Of a DNA stretch of 64,000 nt, positions 24,823 through 35,486 are shown in pieces. Origin of the DNA: Schizochytrium sp. CCTCC M209059. Lineage: Eukaryota; Sar; Bigyra; Thraustochytrida; Thraustochytriidae. A program made the translations under genes and the position numbers. Location of the stretch: positions 62,001 through 126,000 of the forward strand of contig KN805381.1 of the NCBI GenBank assembly GCA_000818945.1, read 5' to 3'. Below the pieces are notes generated by a model that ran no database searches, was not told the origin of the DNA, and was given only the letters and a program-made list of their open reading frames with translations. Positions within the stretch are counted from its first letter, which is position 1. Every line of letters begins with the position of its first letter.

Positions 24823-26154
24823 ATGCTCGGGTCCCAGCGGCGCGGGGCGGGCGGCCTCGCGGCGCGGATGGCCGCGATGACAAGGTCGAGATGTGGCGAG
24901 GACGGGTGGGCGCCGGCGGAGCGGCTCGCGGCGACGACGACGAGGAGGAGGACAAGGAGGAGGACGAGGGCGCGGCCGCAGGCGAGTCTGGCGACGGCGA
25001 GGATGGACGAGAAGGAACTGGCGACGGTGGTGGTCTGTGCACGTCCTCAGAGTCTCGGGATGCCGGGGATGATGAGGCTGGAAACAGGCCCTGCCGCTGC
25101 CGTGACCACAGTGTGGCGGCGCGCGCTGTCCACAGGAGGAGAGAATGTAAAAACAGAGGGAGAGGGAGAGGGAGAGGGAGAGACGCAAGAAGTCGAGGTG
25201 TCCGCGCAAGAGCTCGAAATGCTCGAGCGCCACACGGCTCTGAATGAGGCTGTTCGCGCAGGCCTGGACAAATTGAGGCGAGAACAGGCCGCTCTAGAAA
25301 GAAGCGCGACCGAGCTGGGCAAGATCGAGTCACTTCGGGAAAGTGGCGACCTCATCACAGCCAATATGCATGCCGTAAAAGAAGCTTTTGCGAGGGCACG
25401 GTCTCAAGGAGCCGGCAGCGTCACCGTCAGCGTCACAAAATATATGGACGACGGGAGCATGACAGATGTGGAGATCAAGCTCGACACAACCAAATTTGCG
25501 AACGTGAACGACCAGGTAGGAAGCATCTTCAAGAAGGTCCGTCGAATGGAGCGTGGCGTAGCTGTCGTCGAAGAAAAACTGCTCGCGTCGATGGAGAAAC
25601 AGGAAATTGTGGAGAGGATCGCAGAGGATCTCGATCAATGCGACCCAGGCGATGAATCGGCGTTTGCTCGCATCGATCGCGCCGCAACAGACCACAAGGC
25701 GCTTAATTGGCCACCTCGGGAGCGCCAGCAGGCTTTGTCGAGTCGTAAAAAGGCCAAGTCTTTTCGACGTTATCCAGGCTTGGAGGAAGGCGCGCAAATT
25801 TGGGTTGGTAGAAACCGCAAGGAAAATGAGGAATTGACGCTTCGCGTAGGTCGTCCAGGTGAGATATGGATGCACGCACGTGGGAGTCCAGGCTCGCACG
25901 TTTTGGTGCGGATGCTCGGTTCTGTGCGCGAGCCAAGCGAAGAAACGCTCCAGCGGGCCGCGGATCTCACTGCACTTTATAGCAAACTCAAGGCAGAGGC
26001 CAAAGTGCCCATCACGCTTGCAGATCCTCGACAGATTCGCAAGGCACCTCGTTCACCTGTGGGAACCGTCATGCTTTTAGGGGAGCTTAAAACCATGATT
26101 GGCCAACCTAGTCGTGTGCAAGACCTCGAAGAGGTGGATCAAGACTCCGCATAG
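24823..26154 (+). CDS. NFACT-R (DUF814) domain protein, probably mitochondrial
   Basis: Up to 443 residues from the first in-frame ATG at 24823. A second good start at 25060 would give a leader rich in Arg, Ala and Ser, poor in acid, and ending in WRRALSTGG, a classical mitochondrial presequence cleavage context. A Glu/Gly repeat and a coiled coil (about 130-170) follow. The C-terminal third is an NFACT-R domain: FRRYPG, IWVGRNRKENEEL, MHARGSPGSHV, RQIRKAPRSPVGTVML. In the NEMF/Rqc2/RqcH proteins this domain binds tRNA and stalled 60S-type ribosomes. The NFACT-N and HhH parts are absent, so this is not a complete Rqc2 protein. A role in organellar ribosome quality control is inference. Confidence 0.8.
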   Translation: MLGSQRRGAGGLAARMAAMTRSRCGEDGWAPAERLAATTTRRRTRRRTRARPQASLATARMDEKELATVVVCARPQSLGMPGMMRLETGPAAAVTTVWRRALSTGGENVKTEGEGEGEGETQEVEVSAQELEMLERHTALNEAVRAGLDKLRREQAALERSATELGKIESLRESGDLITANMHAVKEAFARARSQGAGSVTVSVTKYMDDGSMTDVEIKLDTTKFANVNDQVGSIFKKVRRMERGVAVVEEKLLASMEKQEIVERIAEDLDQCDPGDESAFARIDRAATDHKALNWPPRERQQALSSRKKAKSFRRYPGLEEGAQIWVGRNRKENEELTLRVGRPGEIWMHARGSPGSHVLVRMLGSVREPSEETLQRAADLTALYSKLKAEAKVPITLADPRQIRKAPRSPVGTVMLLGELKTMIGQPSRVQDLEEVDQDSA

Positions 26155-26572
26155 ACTCCGCAGTCTGAGTCAGTCGCTCATGTTAGTTAGATTTTTATTG
26201 TTCTTGTTCTAGAAAGAATAACGCGACAAAGATGATCAAGACAAAGTGCAAAGTGCAAAAGCAACGAGACCTCGGCCAACTTTCCTTGCTTCTTCTTTTT
26301 CCTTGTTTCTTTCTTTTCCCTTCATTTTCTGAAAGCCGTCGTAGAGCTCGTCTACTCGTTTTCACAAGTGCAAAGAGCTTCTGTTTTCAGAGCCAGCGCA
26401 CATTTGTAATCGTTGTTGGCAAGATTGTCGCTCCGAAACAGCAGACGCAAATGCAAACACGCAGAAAAACACAGACACAAGCTTATCATTCTAACTACCT
26501 TTGGGCCAACGTGCACTCATGTTTTGGTTGGCGAACCAGAAAGACGCTCAATTTGTAATCTTTCAGTGTTTT
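26155..26572. other. Convergent intergenic region
   Basis: About 420 bases between the 3' ends of the NFACT-R gene and the antiporter gene. It has pyrimidine-rich and A-rich stretches and no supported gene. Confidence 0.55.
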
Positions 26573-28726
26573 TTAGTTATCACGCCGACTGTCCAAGATC
26601 TCCACCTGAATGTCAGACGATCCCGAACCATCAGAAGAGGTGTCTTCGTCGTCATCTTCCACGGGCTCCGCTTCCGAGTCAACGTTGTCATCTTCGTAGA
26701 CTTGAAGCAGACCAATGCTAGCAGAAGAGCGACGACTGGTTGCTGATCCGCGAGGGCTGTTGCCCACGCCTTCCGATACTGCCCAAGAACCGTACTGTGA
26801 GCTGTAGCGGTTGGGACCCTTATGACGAATACTCCTAAATTTAGAGCTTGCGCGTCCTGGCGAAGACACCATATCATGACGCTGACGCTGCGAAGCGCTC
26901 ATTCCCGTGCGCACTGACGAGCCGCGAGGATTGCGAAGGAAGTCAATGTCGCTCATTGATCTATGAACGAACCCGTGCAGGCCGTACATGTCATCATCGT
27001 GTTCCATTCGATTGATATCAACGTCGAACTCTTGATTTCTCTCTTGCATGAGTTTCTCTGCGAGACCAAAAGCTGCTTCAGTGTCGAGTTCGTCTTCCTC
27101 GGAGCGGATGCCTGCGTACCAGCGTCCCACGCGAACGGCACCGTTCTGCGGGTCTCGAATCGCCTTCTTAAGATCCTCGTAAAGGGTGCGGAGGCGAAGC
27201 TTGATTTTTTCCTCCTCTTCGGGCAGGGGCGCTCGGTATCGCGATGCGGGAAGGCGGAAGCCATCGTCGCACAAAAAGGCTTCGAAAATGATGTCGACAT
27301 CGAGATCGTTGACGCGGGGGTGAAAGGACCGGATATCGACAATCTTTAGTCCCGAGTCGATGAGCGTACGAAGAAGACGATCCTGCAAGCCGATGCTGCC
27401 GGAGCACCGCGTTTGCATAAAATAATAGAGGGGCGGGTTGCCCTTGGCGTCTTCGCCAGTATCGTCGCGCGCCTTTGCAACAGCGCGCTGCGATTGCCGA
27501 GCAAAGTACTGAATAACCAGGCGCAGGCAAATGGGAGCTACAATAATGGTGATGAGAATAGCCATGATGATGGAGGCCGCAAGATCCTCGGTGACGAAGT
27601 CCTCTTGTTTAGCGTATACGACGACGATAAAGGCGAACTCGCCGAGAGCGCTCATGGCCGAGGCCACCACCAGAGCATTAAATTTGTTCAGGGGCCGAGC
27701 CCAAATAAAGGTTGATAGCTTTCCCACGAGCGCAATAAGGATAATGAAAGCGTCTTTGACGACCTCCAGAGAGGTAAAAGATTCAATAGGGACTTCGAAG
27801 GCAATGGTGCAGCCGAAGAAGATGCGGAGAAGCCATGTAAGGATCCGCTTGACCTGGGACACCCAGACGCGTTCAGCCTGGTGAGATGTACAGAACGAAA
27901 GCCCGGCAATAAAGCAGCCCAAAAGGTAGCTGCCGCCACTCGCACGTGCCACAGGGGCCAGCCCTAGGGTTAGGAGGAAAAGCAAGCCGAGAGCAAGGTT
28001 GTCCTCATGCCGTGCTGGGACGCGCGGGTACACGTAGCGATTGAGAATGACAGGGATGATGTAAATGGCAATAAAGCCGAATCCAAAGAGAAGCATGATG
28101 GCGGAAAAGATCGGCTTGATCACATTCCAGGCCGTGGGGTTGTCGAGGGCAGAGAGCTCCGAAAGCAGGATGAGCGCAATAATGTCGTCGAGAACGGCAG
28201 CTGCGATGATGAGCTGTCCCGTTGGCGAGTTGAGCAGTTTTCCAGAGCGCAAGACCGAGAGCGCGATGCCCATACTTGTTGGCGACACGGAGGCGCCGAC
28301 CACAAAGCTGCCCTTAATGTCAAGGCCGAGAAAATGCTGGCCAATGAAGAAGCCGATCGCCAGTGGAACCATGCTTCCGGCGACGGCGACGACTGCGCCG
28401 CGCAGACCGATGAGGCGGATCATCTCCAGATCGACTTCAATACCAGCCTCCACGACCAGGAGCATGAGTCCAATCTCGCCGATGAGCTTCCACGCGCCGA
28501 CCTTGGGCACGAAGTGGCCCAGGTGCGGTCCGAGAAAGACGCCCGTGAGAATTTGGCCCACGAGCGGCGGCGCGCCCACGAGCGTGACGAGCTTGCCCGC
28601 CACCCAGAGCGCCACCATGAAGACCATGGCCTCGTAGAGCTCCAGGAACGTGTAGCTGTCGGCGCCGCCCGTGCCCTCCAGCATGCGCCAGCCGCCGGCC
28701 AGCATGTCGCCCGCCATGCTCTCCAT
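26573..28726 (-). CDS. CPA2-type cation/proton antiporter
   Basis: A 717-residue membrane protein with about 12-13 hydrophobic helices over residues 20-450 and a cytosolic C-terminus of about 270 residues. It matches the Na_H_Exchanger (KefB/NapA/TMCO3-like) family: the N-terminal PPLVGQILTGVFLGP helix, the SVSPTSMGIAL segment, the glycine-rich helices and a VLDDI motif with Asp180-Asp181. A paired Asp at this site is the hallmark of electrogenic Na+/H+ members, while K+ efflux (Kef/KEA) members usually have Gln-Asp. No RCK/TrkA-N domain is visible in the tail, which is serine/arginine-rich and ends very acidic. The start is the first ATG downstream of the TTTC repeat. The frame continues through that repeat as a Lys-Glu-Arg run, which I judge not coding. 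Confidence 0.88.
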   Translation of the reverse strand: MESMAGDMLAGGWRMLEGTGGADSYTFLELYEAMVFMVALWVAGKLVTLVGAPPLVGQILTGVFLGPHLGHFVPKVGAWKLIGEIGLMLLVVEAGIEVDLEMIRLIGLRGAVVAVAGSMVPLAIGFFIGQHFLGLDIKGSFVVGASVSPTSMGIALSVLRSGKLLNSPTGQLIIAAAVLDDIIALILLSELSALDNPTAWNVIKPIFSAIMLLFGFGFIAIYIIPVILNRYVYPRVPARHEDNLALGLLFLLTLGLAPVARASGGSYLLGCFIAGLSFCTSHQAERVWVSQVKRILTWLLRIFFGCTIAFEVPIESFTSLEVVKDAFIILIALVGKLSTFIWARPLNKFNALVVASAMSALGEFAFIVVVYAKQEDFVTEDLAASIIMAILITIIVAPICLRLVIQYFARQSQRAVAKARDDTGEDAKGNPPLYYFMQTRCSGSIGLQDRLLRTLIDSGLKIVDIRSFHPRVNDLDVDIIFEAFLCDDGFRLPASRYRAPLPEEEEKIKLRLRTLYEDLKKAIRDPQNGAVRVGRWYAGIRSEEDELDTEAAFGLAEKLMQERNQEFDVDINRMEHDDDMYGLHGFVHRSMSDIDFLRNPRGSSVRTGMSASQRQRHDMVSSPGRASSKFRSIRHKGPNRYSSQYGSWAVSEGVGNSPRGSATSRRSSASIGLLQVYEDDNVDSEAEPVEDDDEDTSSDGSGSSDIQVEILDSRRDN

Positions 28727-28921
28727 CCTCCCCGCCCAACCCCGCCTGCCCGCCCGCCTGCCTGTCTGTCTGCTTGCCGGCGAGCGCGCCTCGCAGTCGC
28801 GTCCGCAGCGGGCCTCGGCTCGCAGACCAGCCGGGTGAGGCCCCGCGTTCCGGCTTTGCTGCACGACGACCACGTTTTTGTTTGTGTACGTATATACACC
28901 ATGACGCACGTGCCGTTCTCT

Positions 28922-29480
<559 letters not shown>

Positions 29481-30413
29481 TCCCGCGCTCCCACCGCTGC
29501 GTTAGAGGCGCGCGCCGGGGACGCCATCATGATTGGCCGCGCTGGGCCTGCCCGTGCACATGGCGGCGGCGACCCGCGCTCTGCGGCGCTCAGCGGCGCG
29601 AGGCCTCGGCGCGGGGGCCTCGACTTGGCTTGGCGTCGTGGCGTGCCGCCACTCGGCTTGGCATGGCGTGAGTTGACACACGGCGTGAGATGACAAGGCA
29701 TGAATTGACTGACAGCGCAGGAGGCGCGCCAAGGCGTCGAAACAGCTCGGCGCGGCTCGGCTCGGCTCGGCTCGACGCCGCGCGGCCGCTCGCTGTGCTC
29801 CGCTCCGCCCAGCTCAGCTCAGCCCAGCTTCCGGCGTCGGCGCGGCCTCGCAGCCGCCGCTGCCCGAGGTCGCTCGTGCACGCGCTGATACTTACAGTCG
29901 CGCTGTTGCAGTCGCGCGTGCACGCGCTGGCAGTGTCGTCCCATTCAGTCCATCGTCCCCGCCATCTCCTCCCCGCGCTCGGGTCCGCTCCTCCTCCGCA
30001 CTGCTCCTCCGCACTGCTCCTCTGCGCTGCGCCCACGCGCAGTGCGACGGCGACAGCGGCGTCTCCTTCCTCGCCGCGCGCGAGATGGGGCCCTCGCGGC
30101 AGCAGGCGTCGCGACTCGGACTCCGAGCGCCCGCGCGTATGTGTTCCTGCCTTCCCGCCTCACACACGCGCGTGAACGTTCGTTCGACTTGTTTGTGTGC
30201 GAGTGCGTGCATCTTTTTCCGTACGTCGAATCTGCGCCCAGACACGCTCGACACGGCTCGACGCGGCGCGGGAGGAGCCGAGCTCGCGGAGCATCGAGCG
30301 CTTCGCGACCGGCAGCGGCGCGGACCTCTGTCCGCTGCACATGCATCCATTCATTCTTCGATGTGCTCGAGGGAAGGCGCCTCTTTTGTGCGGAGAGCGG
30401 GGCTGCCTGCCAC

Positions 30414-30462
30414 CAATCAAACAATCAAACGAACAATCAAACAATCAAACACTCAATCAAAC
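30414..30462. repeat. AATCAAAC short tandem repeat
   Basis: About six imperfect copies of an eight-base AATCAAAC-like unit within the gene-free region between the antiporter and opsin genes. Confidence 0.85.
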
Positions 30463-30925
30463 AGTCACATGGAAGCGAAGTCGTCGAATTGCAGAAAAGC
30501 GATGTGGACTAGCCAAGCTAAGCGACCATCGTAGAGCGAAGCTCCCATGACGGAAAGCTGCAAGCTTGCGGGCTAAAGCTTGCTTGCTTGTCAGTATGGC
30601 CCGCAGGGGAATGTCGTGAGAGTAAATGAGTGGCTGTGGCCATGGTGGAGGCCATCAAGCGAATGGGAGTCGCCGCCACGAACTCAAAGACCGGCGAGGG
30701 CAGCCAGCTTTGGATGATGAAATGGCCCGCTGACGTATGGTAAGTGTGCAGACTGGACCCTGCCATGCGCGTCGCAGTAGCCGCAGCCGGTGCAAGGGAC
30801 GTCCCGGGGAAGAATCTGCTCCTCGTTCTTCATGTTCCTCTTGTTCTCCACACTGTCGCACGGGTGTGGTGAGCAGTTCTCACGCCGCACTTGCTAGAAA
30901 CCAGGACCTTGGTCAGAAAACTGAT

Positions 30926-31153
30926 AGGCCCTAGGCCTAGTGACAGAAAGATCGACGTGGATTCACTGTCAGGCCATGACGAGACGAGAGAGCTCCCGTG
31001 CGCTTCTTCTCCAAACAACTTCCTCACCTGAATTGGCTTGAAGTACGTCTCGGTGTCCTATCCTCCTGAATCCCACCTTGGCCTGCTATGCTAGACGAGG
31101 CCTAGGCCTGAAAGGTTTGACGGGGAAATTAAACGCGTATTAGGCCTAGGCCC
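30926..31153. repeat. Cluster of TAGGCCTA palindromes
   Basis: Three sites within about 230 bases (near 30926-30940, 31097-31109 and 31140-31153) consist of overlapping AGGCCT/TAGGCCTA palindromes. Related copies recur near 34240 and 59260. This could be a regulatory motif or a dispersed repeat core; function unknown. Confidence 0.6.
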
Positions 31154-31451
31154 TACTACCATAGGGTACAATCACTCGACTTTTTGGATTTGCTGAGAAC
31201 TTAGCATCGCAAAATTACTGTGTTCACTAAAAGGTTGGTTCATCGCCAGCCAACTTGACTTGAAACAAGTGGATGGTCGTAGTAGCTAATCTAGCTTCTC
31301 AGTCATTCCAAGTCATTCATTCACAATATCTTTTCTACTCGGTCGACGAACCTACATATGATAGATAGGGTGGTTTCAGTTTCAGAATGAAGACCTCGGG
31401 ACGACCGGGGCCCTTCTTCTTCTTCTCTTTCTCTTTCCCCCCCAAAAGCTC

Positions 31452-33494
31452 TTACTTCTTGCAAGCCTGCTTGTGGCCATTGCGCCAGTGTGCGAGCTGG
31501 CAGTCGCGGTTGCAGTAGGTGGCCTGATGGCAGCCACCGCAAATCATCTCGGAGCGCTTGCTGCAGCCGTCATTGGAGCACGTTGAGTCACCTGCGCCAT
31601 CAAGCGAGGTGATCGCCGCGCCCTGCACGAAGGAGTTCTGGCGCGAAAGCCCGGCCGCCTTGGGCGAACCCTGCGAGAAGGAGTTCTGGCGCGAAAGACT
31701 TGCCACGGGGGAGCCCTGCGAGAAGGAGTTCTGGCGCGAGAGGCTTCCCACAGGCGAGTTAGGCACCGAAATGCTGTTCTTGCGGGGAAGAGTTGGCTGG
31801 ACCTGGACCTGAAGGCCACCCTGGGGCTGCTGCATCTGCGGCGATGCCGGCATGGCGACCATCTGTGGCTGAGGCTGCTGCTGCTGCATCTGGGGCTGCT
31901 GCACCTGCTGCTGCATCTGCGGCTGGGGCGGCTGCATATACATCTGGGGCGGCTGGTAGAACGAAGGTGTCTGCATCAAGAGAGCCTGCTGCCGAGCGAC
32001 AAGGGCGGCGTTGAACTCGGCATCGTCCATGGGCTTGACACTCGAGCTTGCTGCGCCAGAGCCAGAGTTGCTGGACGGGAATTCGGGCATGTCACGCAAT
32101 GTCTTGCCGGCCGAAGAGCGGATCAGGTGGAGCGAGCTGGCAGAGCGACGAATCTCGGACTCGACCTCACGCGCACGGGACGTCTCGCGCCAGAGGTACG
32201 AGGTCTGGGCCCAGTGGCGGACAAGATCACCGAGGAAGACCTCATCGAGAACGTGGTGCACGATGCCATGGGTGAGCTCGTTGCGCTTGTCCTCCTTCTC
32301 GAGCATGGCCAGGCAGTTGTCGTCAAAGGTGTAACCGAGGACCGGGACCTGGAAGGGCTCCTCGCTGACAATCTTCTTGAACTCCTTGAGTGCGTTGGGG
32401 CGGTCAAAGTGGGACGTCAGGTTCACGAGAATCGTTTCAAAGTCGTCGACACGGCCACGGCGCAGGATCGACTTGGCATGGTTGAGATCAAGAGCCATCT
32501 CCGCCTCGACGTTCACGTCCTTGAGCATGTACATGAAGAGACGCTGGAAGCTCACGGCCGGCTCAATAATGAGGATCTTGACGCGCTGCTCGGCATTCCA
32601 CACCCGGCTCTTCTCCTTCTCGCTGTCGCCCTCCTCCTCGTCGTGCTCGGGAGTCGGGACGACCATGTGCGTCGAGTAGCGAACCATGTGGCTCTCCGGG
32701 TCAAGCTCGTAACCAGTGTATACGCAGACAGCGTTACCCTGGCTCTGAATGTACGGAAGCAGCTTGTTGTAACGCATGTACCACATACCGAAGCCAAAAA
32801 GGTTCTTGCCAATGAGATCGCCGATAGCATGGCCAATCACGTCACCCTCGTGCGACATAATGTTAAGCACGGGCGGGCCGAGAAAGTACATGAGAGGGAA
32901 GATGCCCCATGAGATGAAGAGCAGCGCGGTGATGCCATGCAGCCAGACCAGGAGATCGCCCTGCGCAAAGTATTCCTGGCGGACGCGCTCCAGGTAGTAG
33001 ACGTCCGTCATGAAAACGAGTACGGTGGTGATGGCGCAGGCAAGAAAGATGTACTGCACAGTCTGGTTCTCCTGAAAGGTGGCCGTCACACCAAAGGCCA
33101 TGACTAAGAGATCCTTCATCACCATAAAGTTCACCTTGACGGGTTCCACATTCGGACCGAGCATGCTGATGAGACCAAAGAAGCCAAAAAGCATCACGGG
33201 GCAGGTGACCATCCAGACAATGTAGCGACCGAGGGCCACCTGGCGAATCTCATCGCCAAAGGCAACGCGCGCGAACATCCAGTCGCTCTTGCCAACGGCC
33301 GCCAGACCGTACACAAGGGCGGTCACGACCTGCACGTAAATGGAGTAAAGCGTACTGCGGCCGTAGTGCCACTGATACAGGTAGAACACCACGAGCATTA
33401 CCGAGGTTGCCGAGGTAACGCCACGGACGAGGGCGCCGAGGGTGCTCAGTTCATCGAATATGACGAGCGTCATAACTTGATCTGTCACAATCAT
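31452..33494 (-). CDS. Microbial-type rhodopsin fused to receiver-like and MYND domains
   Basis: A 680-residue protein from an ATG in one exon. Seven helices fill residues 18-245. By my alignment to bacteriorhodopsin, helix C keeps Arg90 (Arg82), Trp94 (Trp86), Thr97 (Thr89) and Pro99 (Pro91), but the Asp85 counterion is Val93, Asp96 is Gly104 and Thr90 is Cys98. Helix D has Asp128, a candidate partner for Cys98 as in the DC gate of channelrhodopsins. Helix F keeps Trp196 and Pro200. Helix G has Asp226 and the retinal Schiff-base Lys230. Residues about 305-430 resemble a response-regulator receiver, but its phospho-Asp position is Asn358. A Gln/Pro/Met-rich linker, a run of SRQNSF repeats and a C-terminal MYND zinc finger (Cys639-Cys678) follow. 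Likely a photosensor that recruits proteins rather than a pump. Confidence 0.88.
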   Translation of the reverse strand: MIVTDQVMTLVIFDELSTLGALVRGVTSATSVMLVVFYLYQWHYGRSTLYSIYVQVVTALVYGLAAVGKSDWMFARVAFGDEIRQVALGRYIVWMVTCPVMLFGFFGLISMLGPNVEPVKVNFMVMKDLLVMAFGVTATFQENQTVQYIFLACAITTVLVFMTDVYYLERVRQEYFAQGDLLVWLHGITALLFISWGIFPLMYFLGPPVLNIMSHEGDVIGHAIGDLIGKNLFGFGMWYMRYNKLLPYIQSQGNAVCVYTGYELDPESHMVRYSTHMVVPTPEHDEEEGDSEKEKSRVWNAEQRVKILIIEPAVSFQRLFMYMLKDVNVEAEMALDLNHAKSILRRGRVDDFETILVNLTSHFDRPNALKEFKKIVSEEPFQVPVLGYTFDDNCLAMLEKEDKRNELTHGIVHHVLDEVFLGDLVRHWAQTSYLWRETSRAREVESEIRRSASSLHLIRSSAGKTLRDMPEFPSSNSGSGAASSSVKPMDDAEFNAALVARQQALLMQTPSFYQPPQMYMQPPQPQMQQQVQQPQMQQQQPQPQMVAMPASPQMQQPQGGLQVQVQPTLPRKNSISVPNSPVGSLSRQNSFSQGSPVASLSRQNSFSQGSPKAAGLSRQNSFVQGAAITSLDGAGDSTCSNDGCSKRSEMICGGCHQATYCNRDCQLAHWRNGHKQACKK

Positions 33495-35486
33495 GGTGCT
33501 TGATGAAAAGGTTTACTTGACAACAGCAAAGCAAGACGGGCAGAGTCAAGTGGGGTGTTCCTCTTTTCCGCAATTGCCCCGAAGCCAGAGTTTCAGGTTT
33601 GCCTCGCGAACTGAAAAGCGAGATCGTCAAGCCGCTCGCTGTCCCTCTTGGTTACTTGAAAAACGGTGCATAGCGGCGCGCCGCTGGCAACTTCCTCCGC
33701 GCCATGAACTCTTTAGCATCAGTTGTGTAACACAGTGCTGGTCAACGGATACAACAACGGATATCTCACTATTATTTTGAACGCCTTTTCTTCTTTGCAG
33801 GAGCTCGATCCGTTGACCCGGACGCCACGGTGTACTGCACAGTGTAAGTAGACGCGATCGGAGAAATGAATAGCTTGCTGAATGTACTGATCAGAATCTC
33901 AAAGCGTGCTCATACCGTTGTCCGCAACGCGAGCCATTTTCTCCGGCTGAAAGGCCACCGGAACGGATCTGTCGCAATCAAGCGCCCGTGACGCGACGCT
34001 GTACATGCTTGAAACTGGATTACGTTGCGTGCAACAAATGCTTATCGTGCTCGAAACAGGCACGCGTACCGGAACGATCGAATTGCTTCGCCGCATGTCT
34101 CCACCTCACGTTGGTCGCCAGAGGCTCAATTGTACCTCAAATCCCCACACTTAGTGTAGGCGTTGATGGCTCTAGCCACACACAGTGTTTTCAAGCTAAG
34201 GGAATCAAGTGCAGCATTGACCCGACACTGACTTGATCTAGGCCTAGCTGTATTATCTCGCGACTTTAAGACCGAGGCCTGGAACCCTCTTTGTTTCTCG
34301 TATTCGATTCTGCCGTCTGTGTGTCGCGCCGCGCCACGCCGCGCCACGCCGCGCCACGCGGCGATTCGCGCCGCTTTCGGTGCTGTAGCACCCGTACTAC
34401 ACTCGCTGACGCGCCCTAGGCGGGCGAGTCGCGTCCCAAAGGCCGAGAGGGAGGGCCCCATGAGATTTGGCAGTAGTGAGCGCGATATTTGCCGCTTTGT
34501 GTGATCTACCGCAAGAGTGGGGTGTTCGCATGCGTGCCGCACCCTTGTCGCTTCATTGTACTAAAAACCAAAACAAAAGACCGCGTTGAGTCTTGATTGA
34601 GACCTTCATGAGCCCTCAAGAAGCCATTATGGCAGTCTCATTGGCGCTTCATGGGTGGATTCTTACCGACTTCTACGCAGCGCTACAGTTTATTCTGTCC
34701 GAAAGAATATCGAAACGGTGCAGCGAGGATGTTCATGCAGTGCGTTCGATGGAAATGATGGAATCATAACTCGCCCAACTAGGTCGGAAACTTTCGAGAG
34801 AAAAAGGGGCTAACGGGTCTTTTCCAACGGATTTTTTTTTCTCCAAACTAAAATTAAAAATTCTTAAGATCCGTTAGGACTCTTTTCTTTCAAGTTTCCT
34901 TTGGCTTCACACATTGTCCATTTCTTTCTATTTCTATTTCTTTTTGGTGACGCGACGCGACATGCCGCACCGTGCCGCGCTGCACTCCGTCGCATCGCAC
35001 TGTTGTAGCAAGCGCCCGAAGCCTTGGGTTGTCCCAGCCACTTATCTGACGCGCACACCCATCTGTATGAAATAGGTATAACTCTTGTTGCTTGTGATGA
35101 AGAGGAGAAAGCAAAAAAAAAGCTAGCGAGTGAGGAAGCCACGACCAAAAAGTGACTCTTGTAAGTGAGCGGAGATTCTGAACATAGCTATTCGCCCGAA
35201 AGAACAACAAGTTTGACTGCACTCGCGAGCTCAAAAGGCCACTATTTGGCCTATGGCATAGAACAAGTGGCGCCCTTCCTCTTATTCTTCCTTCCTTCCT
35301 TCCTTCCTTTCCTTTTCTCTCCGTCTTGCCCTGCTTTGGCTCTCCCATCTCTCCTCGGACTTGCGCATGAGCATCCGCAGCAGCGTGCAAAAGGCTCGTG
35401 ACTTTGCGCGGCGCGGCGGTGAAGCGGTCGCTCGCTGACCGACTTGGCTGGCTGGCTAGCTAGCTACACTCCGTTTCGTAGCCAAG
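33495..35486. promoter_or_regulatory. Divergent intergenic region between opsin and lebercilin-like genes
   Basis: About 2 kb that must hold both promoters. It includes a GCGCCACGCC tandem (34323-34368), a TAGGCCTA site near 34240, A/T-rich runs (34830-34870), a CCTT tetramer run (35285-35310) and GGCT/AGCT tandems just before the next ATG (35446-35466). I see no domain in any open frame. Confidence 0.5.
34323..34368. repeat. GCGCCACGCC tandem repeat
   Basis: About four consecutive copies of a ten-base GC-rich unit (CGCGCCACGC) between the opsin and coiled-coil genes. Confidence 0.85.

Noticed and set aside
29690..30534. Several GC-rich open frames on both strands
   Set aside because: Their translations are Arg/Ser/Ala-rich low-complexity with no consistent start or domain.
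30684..30890. A short - strand frame with a CTGCGYC segment resembling a 4Fe-4S cluster site
   Set aside because: The adjacent sequence lacks the rest of any ferredoxin or aldo-keto reductase domain and the frame is short. It may be chance or a decayed fragment, but I cannot support a gene.
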